From Hymenobacter sp. ISL-91 (GTDB taxonomy: Bacteria; Bacteroidota; Bacteroidia; Cytophagales; Hymenobacteraceae): a DNA stretch of 63,304 bases. Position 1 is the stretch's first letter. Each line of letters begins with the position of its first letter. This document shows positions 49,408 to 58,998 of the stretch, one piece after another. The position numbers and the translations under genes are program-made. The notes beneath the pieces are model-generated. The model saw only the letters and a program-made list of their open reading frames with translations, was not told where the DNA came from and did no database searches. The stretch lies in the NCBI RefSeq assembly GCF_018613725.1, contig NZ_JAGGPS010000010.1, positions 1 through 63,304 of the forward strand. Reading direction: 5' to 3'.

Positions 49408-51933
49408 ATGCATCACTTCTACTTTCGGGTATTGATTGGCTTGCTGAGCGGCCTGCTTATTGGCCTGATGCCGGTGGCCGTTACCCGGGCCCAGCAGGCC
49501 CCATCGGCCCCGGCAGCCGCAACTGCCCGCCTCACGGGCACAGTACTCGACTCGCTTAAAAACCAACCAGTGCCCTACGCCACAGTGGTGCTGCTGCCGG
49601 CCGATGCCACCGTGGATAAGCCCATAACCGGGGCCGCCACCGACGAGCAGGGGCGCTTTGTACTCGATAAGCTGACGCCTGGCAGCTACCGGCTGCGGGC
49701 CCTTTTTGTGGGCTACGCCACCCGCACGCGGGTTGTAACTGTAGTGGCCGGCACCACCGATGCGGGGAATTTCCGGCTGCCAACGGCCGGCACCACCCTC
49801 GGCGAAGTGCTGATAACGGGTACCAAGCCCGTAGTAGAAGTGCGCCCCGACCGCCTCGTGTACAACGCCGACCAGGACTTGAGCAACGCCGGCGGCACGG
49901 CGGCCGACGTGCTGCGCAAAGCCCCGCTACTGGCCGTCGATGGCGACGGCAACGTGCAGATGCGCGGCTCGGGCAACTTCCGGGTGCTCATCAACAACAA
50001 GCCCTCGCCCACGCTGGCCAAAAACCTGGCCGAGGCTCTCAAAAGCATCCCCGCCGAGCAAATCCAGAGTGTGGAGCTGATTACGACGCCACCGGCCAAG
50101 TACGACGGCGAGGGCACAGCGGGCATCATCAACATTGTGCTTAAAAAAGGCGCCGAGCAGAAGCCCAATGGCCGGCTGAGCGCCAGCACCGGCAACCGCA
50201 ACAGCAGCCTCAACTCCTCGCTCAACTTCCGCACCGGTAAGCTGGGCTTTACCTCCTCGCTGGGGGCCGGGCTGTGGTACAACCCCGGCGAAAGCCGGCG
50301 GGATCGGACAAGCTTCGATGAAAGCGGTACGGCCACCAGCCTGCTGCAGCAAAATAGTGATGTGCAGAACAACGGAGGCTGGTACTACGGCTCGGTGGGC
50401 CTCGATTTCGACCCCGCCGACCACCACAGCTTCTCACTGGCCGGCTCGCTCAACGGCTGGGGCGGCAGCTCCGACCAAACCCTGCGCAGCCGCAGCACCC
50501 CGCTAATGGCTGGCCGGAGCGAACAGCTTTTCGTGCGCGACAACCGCAACCGCTTTTCGGGCCTGAACACCGAGCTGACCGGCACCTACACGCGCACCTT
50601 CGAGCAGAAGGGCCGCGAGTGGAGCGTGCTGGGCCAGTACGCGGGCAACCCCAGCACCAGCGGCTACGATTTCGAGCAGTACGACGGCCGACTTATGCCC
50701 CTCAGCCCCGACCAAGCCAGCTACCGCGAGCGTAGCCGGGGCCGCCAGCCCGGCTACGAAAGTACCCTGCAAACCGATTTCGTGCAGCCTATGGGCAAAG
50801 ACGATAAGCAGAAGCTGGAAACCGGCCTGAAAGCCATCTGGCGTAGCACCGGCTCGCGGGTGAGCGTAGACGGTTTGCAGCCCGGTACCGGCGAGCTAAT
50901 TCGGCTGCCGGCCCGCGGCACCGATTTCGACTACCAGCAGGACGTGCAGGCCGCCTACGCCACCTACTCGTTCGGGCTGGGCAAAAAGCTGAGCCTGAGC
51001 CTGGGCGGCCGCCTGGAGCGCACGGCCGACGCGGCCCGGTTCAGCACCACCGACCCGGGCTTCCGGCGCGACTACTACACGCCCTTGCCCAACGGCAACG
51101 CCCAATACACGCTTAACGAGGCCAGCAGCCTGCGCTTGGCCTACAGCCGCCGCATTACCCGGCCGTTCATTTTCTACCTCAACCCGTTCCGCGACGTGTC
51201 GGACCCCAACGTGGTGCGTTTTGGTAATCCCGACCTGGACGCCGAGCTGACCGACTCTTACGAGCTGGGCTATAACACCACTATCAAAACGGCCACGCTG
51301 AGCGTGTCGGGGTCGGTGCGGCGCACGGGCAACGCCATCGAGCAGGTCAGCCGCCTCATCAGCCTCGAAGACAACCTCACCGAGCTAACCTACCGCAACG
51401 TGGCCGCCAACACCTTTTACGAGCTGAACGTGTACGGCTCGGTGAAACCGGCCAAGGGCTGGGATATAAGCGGCGGCCCCAACGTGCGCTATATCACCCG
51501 ACGTAGCACCGCCCTCAACCTGCGCCGCGAGGGTTTCACGGCCGGCCTCAACCTGAACACGAGCTACAAGCTGCCCAAAGAGTTTATGATTCAGGCGTTT
51601 CTGTACGGCTCGCTGCCCGACCCCCAGATCCAGGGCACCGGCTCATCCAATCTGTTCTATTCGATAGGGGGCAAGAAGACGTTCTGGAAAGAACGAGCCG
51701 ACCTGACACTGAATGTGGCCAACCCCTTCAACCAATACTGGGCTTACCGCAACAGTCTACGCACGGCCTTTTTTGAGGAAGCCAACGAGTACCGGGCCTA
51801 CAACCGGGCCGTGCGCCTGAGCTTCGGCTACCGCTTCGGCGACGCGAAGTCGGGTGGGGGCAGCCGCCGCAAAACCATCAGCAACGACGACGTGAAAGGC
51901 GGCAGTGGCCAGCAGGGCGGCGGGCAGCAGTAG
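49408..51933 (+). CDS. TonB-dependent-receptor-like outer-membrane barrel
   Basis: This 841-residue protein has a signal peptide (RVLIGLLSGLLIGLMPVAVT, ending before QQAPS), an N-terminal carboxypeptidase-regulatory-like fold (about 40-120: LTGTVLDSLKNQPVPYATVV, LDKLTPGSYRLRALFVGYAT), a plug-like domain (EVLITGTKPVVEVRPDRLVY, GNFRVLINNKPSPTLAKN) and a beta barrel of about 600 residues of the OMP_b-brl_3 type. The tail ends in GGGSRRKTISNDDVKGGSGQ. It is the last gene of the ECF operon, so export of the DUF4097 proteins or uptake of a ligand could be its job; substrate unknown. Start ATG 49408. Confidence 0.87.
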   Translation: MHHFYFRVLIGLLSGLLIGLMPVAVTRAQQAPSAPAAATARLTGTVLDSLKNQPVPYATVVLLPADATVDKPITGAATDEQGRFVLDKLTPGSYRLRALFVGYATRTRVVTVVAGTTDAGNFRLPTAGTTLGEVLITGTKPVVEVRPDRLVYNADQDLSNAGGTAADVLRKAPLLAVDGDGNVQMRGSGNFRVLINNKPSPTLAKNLAEALKSIPAEQIQSVELITTPPAKYDGEGTAGIINIVLKKGAEQKPNGRLSASTGNRNSSLNSSLNFRTGKLGFTSSLGAGLWYNPGESRRDRTSFDESGTATSLLQQNSDVQNNGGWYYGSVGLDFDPADHHSFSLAGSLNGWGGSSDQTLRSRSTPLMAGRSEQLFVRDNRNRFSGLNTELTGTYTRTFEQKGREWSVLGQYAGNPSTSGYDFEQYDGRLMPLSPDQASYRERSRGRQPGYESTLQTDFVQPMGKDDKQKLETGLKAIWRSTGSRVSVDGLQPGTGELIRLPARGTDFDYQQDVQAAYATYSFGLGKKLSLSLGGRLERTADAARFSTTDPGFRRDYYTPLPNGNAQYTLNEASSLRLAYSRRITRPFIFYLNPFRDVSDPNVVRFGNPDLDAELTDSYELGYNTTIKTATLSVSGSVRRTGNAIEQVSRLISLEDNLTELTYRNVAANTFYELNVYGSVKPAKGWDISGGPNVRYITRRSTALNLRREGFTAGLNLNTSYKLPKEFMIQAFLYGSLPDPQIQGTGSSNLFYSIGGKKTFWKERADLTLNVANPFNQYWAYRNSLRTAFFEEANEYRAYNRAVRLSFGYRFGDAKSGGGSRRKTISNDDVKGGSGQQGGGQQ

Positions 51934-51940
51934 GTTTTTT

Positions 51941-52052
51941 GAGCTGTAAGCGACAAGCCTCAAGCGACAAGCTTTCGTTTTGTTATTCCTGCCGTGCAAA
52001 GGCTGGCTAACAGAACGAAGGCTTGCAGCTTGAGGCTTGTCGCTTGTAGTTC
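51941..52052. repeat. Paired repeat with AAGCGACAAGC units (family E)
   Basis: The arms 51941-51979 and 52014-52052 are 39 bp each, imperfect reverse complements. Each arm has two AAGCGACAAGC-like units. The start GAGCTGTAAGC resembles the heptamer family. The right arm ends 8 nt before the first BlaI-type operator. Confidence 0.82.
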
Positions 52053-52060
52053 AAAAGAAA

Positions 52061-52134
52061 TACGATTTATTTCGTACTATATATTTGGATATACGATATG
52101 TTTCGTATATGTTTGAAGTACGAATAATGTCGTA
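52061..52134 (+). promoter_or_regulatory. Promoter with three BlaI/MecI-type operators
   Basis: Three copies of TACGA-N6-TCGTA lie at 52061-52076, 52092-52107 and 52119-52134, centres 31 and 27 bp apart, each perfect in both arms. An exact -7 box TATATTTG (52080-52087) sits between copies 1 and 2, predicting a start inside copy 2. Bound repressor would block the promoter. The gene right after encodes a BlaI-family repressor, so autoregulation is strongly suggested. Confidence 0.8.
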
Positions 52135-52155
52135 CCTTCTATTGGCTGATTTACA

Positions 52156-52575
52156 ATGACTAAAAAGATGATACCCAAGCCCACCGAATCGGAGCTGGAG
52201 ATTTTGCAGGTGCTCTGGCAGCACGGTCCCAGCACGGTGCGCTTCGTGAACGACGAGCTGAGCCAGCGCCGCGAAATCGGCTACACCACTACCCTTAAGC
52301 TGCTGCAGCTGATGCTTGACAAGGTGCTGGTGCTACGCGACGACGACACCCGGACCCATGTGTACCGGGCGGCAGTGCGCGAGGAGGAAACCCAGGGGCT
52401 ACTGCTCGATAAGTTCGTGGACGCTGCCTTCGGCGGCTCGGCCATGAAGCTGGTGATGCAGGCGCTGGGCAACCGCCGCACCTCGCGCGAGGAGCTGGCC
52501 CAGATTCGCCGCCTGCTCAACGACATCGAAATTCAGAACGATACCAACTCACCTGCTAACGACCCTGCGCAATGA
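52156..52575 (+). CDS. BlaI/MecI/CopY-family transcriptional repressor
   Basis: This 139-residue protein has a winged-helix DNA-binding domain (KPTESELEILQVLWQHGPST, FVNDELSQRREIGYTTTLKL) and a dimerisation end (LLLDKFVDAAFGGSAMKLVM). In the classical system BlaI is cleaved after signalling by a BlaR1-type M56 peptidase; that protein is encoded next with a 4-nt overlap (ATGA). No beta-lactamase gene is in the window, so the regulon is unknown. Start ATG 52156. Confidence 0.93.
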   Translation: MTKKMIPKPTESELEILQVLWQHGPSTVRFVNDELSQRREIGYTTTLKLLQLMLDKVLVLRDDDTRTHVYRAAVREEETQGLLLDKFVDAAFGGSAMKLVMQALGNRRTSREELAQIRRLLNDIEIQNDTNSPANDPAQ

Positions 52576-55118
52576 ACTGGCTCGAACAACTGCTACCCCC
52601 AGCCCTGGTACGGGCCCTGGGCTGGACCCTCCTTCATTCGCTCTGGCAGGGAGCGGTAGTGGCGCTGGCGCTGGCCGGGCTGTTGCTTTTGCTGCGCCGC
52701 CACTCGGCCCAGGTGCGCTACCGCACCGCCGCCGCCGCGCTGGTTACGCTACTGTTGCTCTGCGGCCTCACGTTTGGGCGCTACTACTATCAGGCGCCTC
52801 CGGCCGGCCAGCAGACTGCTGCCGCAGTATTGCAGCCGGCAGCTACACAAAGCGCAGCGGGTACTGTAATAGCCGCTGCCCCGGCCGCCCAGTTGGCTGG
52901 CAGCCCGGCCGCGCCCGGCTGGCTTGACTCGTGGCAGACGTATTTCAATGCCAACCTGCCGCTGCTGGTTACTGTTTGGCTGATGGGCTTGCTGGTGATG
53001 CTACTGCGCCTGCTGGGTAGCCTGGCCTACGTGCAGCGCCTGCGGCGCTACCGGGTGCAGCCGCTGGCCCCGGAGTGGCAGCAGCGGCTGGCTGCCCTGG
53101 CCGACCGCGCCGGCCTGAAGCAGCGCGTAGAGCTGCTCGAATCGGCACTGGTGAAGGTGCCGGTGGTGGTGGGACATCTGCGGCCGGTGGTGCTGCTGCC
53201 GCTGGGTACCGTTACGGGCCTGGGCGCTACGTACCTCGAAGCCGTACTGGCCCACGAGCTGGCCCACGTACAGCGCCGCGACTACCTGCTGAACCTGCTG
53301 CAGGCCGTGGCCGAAACCGTGCTCTTTTACCATCCGGGCGTGTGGTTTATGGCCGCCTGCCTGCGCACCGAGCGCGAAAACTGCTGCGACGACGTGGCCA
53401 CTGCCCTGGTGGGCGGCAACCCCCTCACGGTAGCCCGTGCCCTGGCTGCCCTGGCCGAGCTAACGGCCGCCCCCGCTCCCGCTGGGGCAAGCCTGGCACT
53501 GTCGGCCCTCGGGCCCGATGGCTCGGTACTGGGCCGCATCCGGCGGTTGGTGCAGGGACGGCAGCGGCCCACGTTTGCCGAAGGCTTTATGGCGGCTTGC
53601 GTGGTACTAGTAGGTGTAGTGGTGCTGAGCACCGCGGTGGCGCTGGCCCGTCCGGCTGCTACTTCGCTGGCGAACACGCTGGCCAAGCCGGCTGCTGCCC
53701 TTCGCCGCGCCACCCTGCCGGCACCCATGCTGCCAGCGGCCCCGGCGGCCGCAACTGGCGCGAGCACCAGCGCCGCCACCAGCGACCAGGAGCCATTACG
53801 TATCCTCAGCGTGTCGGCCGATGGGCAGGCCCGAGCCCGCCTGGGCAGCACCGAAATCAGCTTCGATACTATTCGTAACCCGCGGCTGATGCGCTGGTCG
53901 AGGGCCGGCCGTCGGAACGCTGATGCCGGCACGGTCATCATCAAGCGCGATAAGAAGGGCCGCCTTACGGAGCTCCTGATTGACGGACAGCCGGTTGCTA
54001 TTGCCCCGGCCCGCAAGAAAGGCGACCAGGTAGACATAGTACGACTCGACAGCCGTACAAACCGACTTGCCCCACTGCCCCAGACTGGCAGCCAGCAGCG
54101 GCTGGAGGAACTGGCCTTGCGCATGAACCGGGCGACGCTGAGCGGCGCGGCCCCCAGCGCCGCCGATGCGCAGGAGCTTTCGGCGCTGGCACTGGCCGAG
54201 GCGCAGGGTGCAATAGGCGAGATGGATATTGATGACATCACCCGCAACGCTTTTGCCCAGGCGGAGAAAGAGCTGCAGGCCGCCGTAAAGTCGGCCCGCA
54301 CCGACGAGGAGCGGGCGATGCTGCAGGAGCAGGTAGAAGCCATGCGCGAGCGGCAGCAGGCGCGGGCAGACCTTGTGATTGAGCAGCGGCGCGACATCCG
54401 GCAGAACATTCGTGATGCCGACCAGGCTCGGCGTGATGCCGACCAGGCCCGCCGCGACGCCGACCAAATCCGTCGCGACGTGGAGCAGCACCGCCGCGAC
54501 GCCGACCAAACCCGCCGCGACGCGGAGCAGGCCCGCCGGGATAAAGGCACCGCCGCCCTGCTGCAGGAGCTTCGCCGCGACAACCTTATCCAGAACACCA
54601 ACAACCTGCAGTTCAGTCTTTCGGCCAGCGGGATGATGTTGAACGGGAAAAAGCAACCGGCCGCTGTGCAGCAGAAGTACCTGCGGCTGATCGAGCAGCA
54701 GCAGGGCCAGCCGCTGCGGGGCGCGTACAACCTCAACTACCAGACTTCGGGCTCGACGACCGACCGCATGGGGCCAATACCAGCTCCGCCGGCCCCACCC
54801 GCACCCCGCGCTGCGCCCCGCCCCCGGGCCATGCCTGCGCCACCGGCTCCGCCCGCACTCCGCCCGGCAACTAGGCTACCCGCGCCACCCGCGCCACCCC
54901 AGCTCGATACCGACGAAATAAGAGCTGCGTTGCGAAGCGACGGGCTAATTGGAGCCACGGATAAGGGCTTTCAGCTTCAGCTCAACGATAAAACTATGAC
55001 AGTGAACGGCCAGCAACAACCCGCCAACGTGGCCGACAAATACCGCCGCCTGCTGGGGGTGCAGCCCGGCGCCGACGGCAAAAACAGCCGCAACATTCAG
55101 ATTTCAGTGAGTGAGTAA
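52572..55118 (+). CDS. M56-family (BlaR1-like) membrane peptidase with duplicated C-terminal domain
   Basis: This 848-residue protein has N-terminal helices and the zinc site HELAH (228-232), followed by CLRTERENCCDD (about 264-274) with the third ligand region of M56 peptidases. A further helix lies at about 337-361 (FMAACVVLVGVVVLSTAVAL). The rest is unusual: a heptad-like block of ARRDADQ repeats (about 606-660) and two copies of a small domain of about 42 residues (about 666-707, LIQNTNNLQFSLSASGMMLN; and about 787-828, LIGATDKGFQLQLNDKTMTV) separated by a Pro/Ala/Arg-rich linker. It probably cleaves the BlaI-type repressor. Confidence 0.87.
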   Translation: MNWLEQLLPPALVRALGWTLLHSLWQGAVVALALAGLLLLLRRHSAQVRYRTAAAALVTLLLLCGLTFGRYYYQAPPAGQQTAAAVLQPAATQSAAGTVIAAAPAAQLAGSPAAPGWLDSWQTYFNANLPLLVTVWLMGLLVMLLRLLGSLAYVQRLRRYRVQPLAPEWQQRLAALADRAGLKQRVELLESALVKVPVVVGHLRPVVLLPLGTVTGLGATYLEAVLAHELAHVQRRDYLLNLLQAVAETVLFYHPGVWFMAACLRTERENCCDDVATALVGGNPLTVARALAALAELTAAPAPAGASLALSALGPDGSVLGRIRRLVQGRQRPTFAEGFMAACVVLVGVVVLSTAVALARPAATSLANTLAKPAAALRRATLPAPMLPAAPAAATGASTSAATSDQEPLRILSVSADGQARARLGSTEISFDTIRNPRLMRWSRAGRRNADAGTVIIKRDKKGRLTELLIDGQPVAIAPARKKGDQVDIVRLDSRTNRLAPLPQTGSQQRLEELALRMNRATLSGAAPSAADAQELSALALAEAQGAIGEMDIDDITRNAFAQAEKELQAAVKSARTDEERAMLQEQVEAMRERQQARADLVIEQRRDIRQNIRDADQARRDADQARRDADQIRRDVEQHRRDADQTRRDAEQARRDKGTAALLQELRRDNLIQNTNNLQFSLSASGMMLNGKKQPAAVQQKYLRLIEQQQGQPLRGAYNLNYQTSGSTTDRMGPIPAPPAPPAPRAAPRPRAMPAPPAPPALRPATRLPAPPAPPQLDTDEIRAALRSDGLIGATDKGFQLQLNDKTMTVNGQQQPANVADKYRRLLGVQPGADGKNSRNIQISVSE

Positions 55119-55128
55119 GGACGAATGT

Positions 55129-55165
55129 CCAAACCGGCCGCCGCTGCAACGGTGGCCGGCTTTTA
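55129..55165 (+). terminator. Terminator of the BlaI-M56 operon
   Basis: AAACCGGCCGCC, loop of about 8 nt, then GGTGGCCGGCTTTT, 11 nt after the M56 stop. Confidence 0.75.
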
Positions 55166-55346
55166 TCCGCAACTTTTCGGGCAAACAGGCAACGGTTGAG
55201 GTGCGGCCCGCATCTATGGCGGCAAGCCGCCGGCCCGGGTAGGGCGGCTGGTGTCGTTTTGAGCCGGTTGCCAGCTTATTAGGTGCCTGGTTCGTTGCTT
55301 ATTTCTGCTACTTGGTTTGATTTCTTTACTCTCTCGTCGATTCGTC

Positions 55347-57953
55347 GTGAAGCCTTTTTGTGCTCTGCTGAGCCTGTGTATTCTGCTGCTGGTGGCTCCG
55401 GCCCATGCCCAGAAATTGGCCGCTGGCGGCCCTAAAACTACCACGGCCGACAGCGCCGCTATACCCGCCTTTAAGCGCCAGTTTCAGGCCACGCGCATTA
55501 CGGAACCCGTTAAAATTGATGGTGAGCTGGATGAGGCCGTCTGGCGCGCCGCGCCGGTCGCAACCAACTTCATCGAAACCCGGCCCACGCCCGGCCGCCT
55601 CGAAAAGCACGCCACCGAAGTACGCCTGCTCTACGACGATGCCGCCCTCTATATTGGGGCCGTGATGCACGATGTGAGCCCCGATTCCATCTTCCGCGAG
55701 CTTAGCCAGCGCGACGACCTGGGCAACACCGATTACTTCGCCATCTTTCTCGACACCTACCACGACAAGCTCAACGGCTACGGCTTTTTTATTACGCCCG
55801 GCGGTGTGGAGCTCGATGCCCGCTACTCGCCCGCGGGCGGCGAAGATTTCAACTGGAATGCCGTGTGGATGAGCCAGACCAAGCTGCAGGGCAACGACTG
55901 GGTGGCCGAAATCCGGATTCCCTACTCGGCCATCCGTTTCAGCGACGCGCCCGAGCAGGTGTGGGGCATCAATTTCGCGCGCCAGCGCCAGAGTACGCGC
56001 CAGCAGTTTTTCTGGAACCAGGTAAAGCCCCAGGTAGATGGCTTTGTAAACCAATGGGGCGAGCTGCGGGGCGTGCGCGACATTAAGCCGCCGCTGCGCC
56101 TTTCGCTCACGCCCTACGTGTCGAGTTACTACGAGCATTACCCCTTCAACGAGCAGGGCAAGCGCAACTCCAGCACCAGCTTCAACGGCGGGGCCGATGT
56201 GAAATGGGGCATCAACGAAAGCTTCACGCTCGATGCCACGCTGGTACCCGATTTCGGGCAGGTGCAGAGCGACAACCAGGTGCTCAACCTGTCACCTTTC
56301 GAGGTACAGTACAACGAGAACCGGCAGTTTTTCACCGAGGGTACCGAGTTGTTCAATAAGGGCGGGCTGTTTTACTCGCGCCGGGTGGGCGGTCAGCCGC
56401 TGGGTTTTTATGAGGTAGATGGCCTGTTACGCAAACGTACCACCGGCCCCGAAGGAGAAATCAAGCAGGGCGAATACGTCGTGAGCAACCCCGGCGTCAC
56501 GCGGCTGCTGAACGCTACCAAAATATCGGGCCGCACTAAAAGCGGGCTGGGCGTGGGCCTGTTCAATGCCCTGAGCAACGACGTGTACGCCACGGTGCAG
56601 GATAGTGCCACCGGCGCACGGCGCGAGGTGCTCACGCAGCCGTTTTCCAACTACAACATTTTCGTGCTCGACCAGAGCCTGAAAAACAACTCCTACATTT
56701 CGCTCATCAACACCAACGTAACGCGCAAGGGCAGCACCTACGACGCCAACGTAACCGGTGGCCTGTTTCGCTTCGCCGATAAGGCCAATAAATACGCCAT
56801 CGACGGACAGCTGAACTACTCGCGCCGCCGCGGCCAGGTATTCGGCTCGACGGAGCAAATCGGCAACCGCGACGGGTATAAGTACCAGCTGGGAGTGGGC
56901 AAAATCAGCGGCAACTTCAACTGGAACCTGAGCCACGGCATCGAGTCGGACACCTACGACCCCAATGATCTAGGCATCCTGTTTTCCAACAATTCCATCA
57001 GCCAGGAGCTGTTTCTGGGCTACAACAAATACGAGCCCTTCTGGAAGGTAAACAACCTGCGCACCAACCTCGGCTTCTATCAGAACCTGCTCTACAAGCC
57101 CACGCGCTACCAGTCGGCCGGTTTCTACTCGAATATGAACACCACATTTACCCGGAATTTTCTGTCGGTGAACCTGGGGGTGAGTGGTGATTTGGCTGAG
57201 CACGACTACTTCGAGCCCCGCCGCCGGCCTCTGGGGCAGTTTTACGTGCGCGTACCGGCCACGCTGCTGCTCAGCGGCGGTATCAGCTCCGACTACCGCA
57301 AAAAGCTGGCTCTCGACCTGAACCTGGCCAGCCGCTGGCACGCCAACGACGACGCCCGCACCGGCCGCGTCGGCTACGATGTGGGCATCAGCCCGCGCTA
57401 CCGGGCCACCAACCAACTCTCGTTTCGCTACAATTTCAACTGGTCGTTGCGCCAGAACGAAATTGGCTACGCCGGCAACCTGGAAAGCAGCCAGATGGCA
57501 GACCGACCCTTTATCCGCAACGGCGTGGCCGATGTGATTTTGGGCCGCCGCAACCGCACCACTACCACTAACACGGTGTCGGCCAACTACACGTTCACCA
57601 ACCGCATGTCGTTCACTATTCGCACTCGCCACTACCTAAGCGTGGCGAGCTACCGCGACTTTTCGCGCCTGAACCCCGGCGGCGAGGAGGAAGCCGTGGA
57701 CTACCGCCGCAACCGCGACAACAGCTTCAATGCCTTCAACGTGGATGCCGTGTTCTCGTGGTGGTTCGCGCCCGGCTCGCAGATAACGGTGGTCTGGAAA
57801 AACGCCAACGCCAGCGAGCTGGCCGGCGACAAAACGCTGCCCCAGTACTTCACCAATTTCAACAACACCCTCAACACGCCCCACAACAACTCGTTGTCGG
57901 TGAAGGTGCTCTACTTCCTCGATTACCTCACGCTGCGCCCGAAGCGCGGATAG
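55347..57953 (+). CDS. DUF5916 protein (CBM9-like domain plus barrel)
   Basis: This 868-residue protein opens with a signal peptide (KPFCALLSLCILLLVAPAHA). A carbohydrate-binding-like domain follows (about 45-220: ITEPVKIDGELDEAVWRAAP, RDDLGNTDYFAIFLDTYHDK, WVAEIRIPYSAIRFSDAPEQ), then a DUF5916 beta-barrel-like part with LVPDFGQVQSDNQVLNLSPF and NRQFFTEGTELFNKGGLFYS. Members are predicted outer-membrane proteins of unknown role. GTG 55347 starts the signal peptide; the TTG at 55317 would add ten residues. It is convergent with meaB, 46 nt apart. Confidence 0.87.
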   Translation: MKPFCALLSLCILLLVAPAHAQKLAAGGPKTTTADSAAIPAFKRQFQATRITEPVKIDGELDEAVWRAAPVATNFIETRPTPGRLEKHATEVRLLYDDAALYIGAVMHDVSPDSIFRELSQRDDLGNTDYFAIFLDTYHDKLNGYGFFITPGGVELDARYSPAGGEDFNWNAVWMSQTKLQGNDWVAEIRIPYSAIRFSDAPEQVWGINFARQRQSTRQQFFWNQVKPQVDGFVNQWGELRGVRDIKPPLRLSLTPYVSSYYEHYPFNEQGKRNSSTSFNGGADVKWGINESFTLDATLVPDFGQVQSDNQVLNLSPFEVQYNENRQFFTEGTELFNKGGLFYSRRVGGQPLGFYEVDGLLRKRTTGPEGEIKQGEYVVSNPGVTRLLNATKISGRTKSGLGVGLFNALSNDVYATVQDSATGARREVLTQPFSNYNIFVLDQSLKNNSYISLINTNVTRKGSTYDANVTGGLFRFADKANKYAIDGQLNYSRRRGQVFGSTEQIGNRDGYKYQLGVGKISGNFNWNLSHGIESDTYDPNDLGILFSNNSISQELFLGYNKYEPFWKVNNLRTNLGFYQNLLYKPTRYQSAGFYSNMNTTFTRNFLSVNLGVSGDLAEHDYFEPRRRPLGQFYVRVPATLLLSGGISSDYRKKLALDLNLASRWHANDDARTGRVGYDVGISPRYRATNQLSFRYNFNWSLRQNEIGYAGNLESSQMADRPFIRNGVADVILGRRNRTTTTNTVSANYTFTNRMSFTIRTRHYLSVASYRDFSRLNPGGEEEAVDYRRNRDNSFNAFNVDAVFSWWFAPGSQITVVWKNANASELAGDKTLPQYFTNFNNTLNTPHNNSLSVKVLYFLDYLTLRPKRG

Positions 57954-57999
57954 GAGTGAGGCTGTACTGCAAAGCCCGTTTTGCGGTGCAGCCCGTTCT

Positions 58000-58977
58000 C
58001 TACAGTCCCAATAGCTCGCCGGCGGCCCCAAAGGCCGATTTGCGGCCCTCGCGCACGGCCTGCTCTACGGCGGCCAGCTGCGCCTGCACGGCGGGGCGCT
58101 GGTAGAACTGCGTTTCCAGATTCTGGCGAATGGTTTCGTGCAGCCAGTGCAGGTTTTGCTCCTGGCGGCGCTGCCCGAAGTAGCCGCTATGCTGCGTTTG
58201 CTGCACGTAGCGCGTGACAATTTCCCAAACCGTGGGTACGCCCTGGCCCGTGAGGGCCGAGCTGACGGTTACTTCGGGCACCCAGCCGCTGGGCGCCAGC
58301 GGGTAGAGGTGCAGCGCGTTCTGGTACTCGCGGCGGGCCCGGCGGGCGGCCAGCTCGTTGCCCTGGTCGGCTTTGGTGATGCTGATGGCATCGGCCATTT
58401 CCATGATGCCCTTCTTGATGCCCTGCAGCTCGTCGCCGGCCCCGGCCAGCATCAGCAGCAGGAAGAAATCGACCATGCCGTGCACGGCGGTTTCGCTCTG
58501 GCCCACGCCCACGGTTTCCACAAAAATAACGTCGTGGCCGGCCGCCTCGCACAGCAGCAGCGCCTCGCGGGTGCTGCGCGTAACGCCGCCCAGGCTGCGG
58601 CCGGCCGGCGAGGGCCGGATGAACGCCTGCGGATGAAAGGCCAGCTCGTTCATGCGGGTTTTGTCGCCCAGAATGCTGCCGCCGCTGCGCTGGCTGGTGG
58701 GGTCGACGGCCAGCACCGCCAGCCGGTGGCCCTGCTCGCGCACCAAGTGCAGACCCAACGCCTCGATAAACGTGCTTTTGCCCACGCCCGGCACGCCTGT
58801 AATGCCCACCCGCACCGAGCGGCCGGCGTGGGGCAGCACGGCATCGAGCACCTGCTGGGCCAACTCCTGGTCGGAGGGCAGCGTGCTTTCCACCAGGGTA
58901 ATAGCCTGGCTGAGCCGCACGCGGTTGCCGGCCAGAATCCCCTCGATATAGTCGGAAGCAGAAAAGCGTTTGGGCAC
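58000..58977 (-). CDS. meaB: MeaB/ArgK-type GTPase of B12-dependent mutases
   Basis: A G-protein chaperone that loads and protects adenosylcobalamin on methylmalonyl-CoA mutase. This 325-residue protein has the P loop [18 protein letters not shown] (about 58-75), [20 protein letters not shown] (switch region), [20 protein letters not shown] and the base motif ITKADQGN. The mutase genes are not in the window. Start ATG 58977. Divergent from the DUF5723 gene with 72 nt between. Confidence 0.95.
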   Translation of the reverse strand: MPKRFSASDYIEGILAGNRVRLSQAITLVESTLPSDQELAQQVLDAVLPHAGRSVRVGITGVPGVGKSTFIEALGLHLVREQGHRLAVLAVDPTSQRSGGSILGDKTRMNELAFHPQAFIRPSPAGRSLGGVTRSTREALLLCEAAGHDVIFVETVGVGQSETAVHGMVDFFLLLMLAGAGDELQGIKKGIMEMADAISITKADQGNELAARRARREYQNALHLYPLAPSGWVPEVTVSSALTGQGVPTVWEIVTRYVQQTQHSGYFGQRRQEQNLHWLHETIRQNLETQFYQRPAVQAQLAAVEQAVREGRKSAFGAAGELLGL

Positions 58978-58998
58978 GAGGAAAGCAGGGTAGAACGT

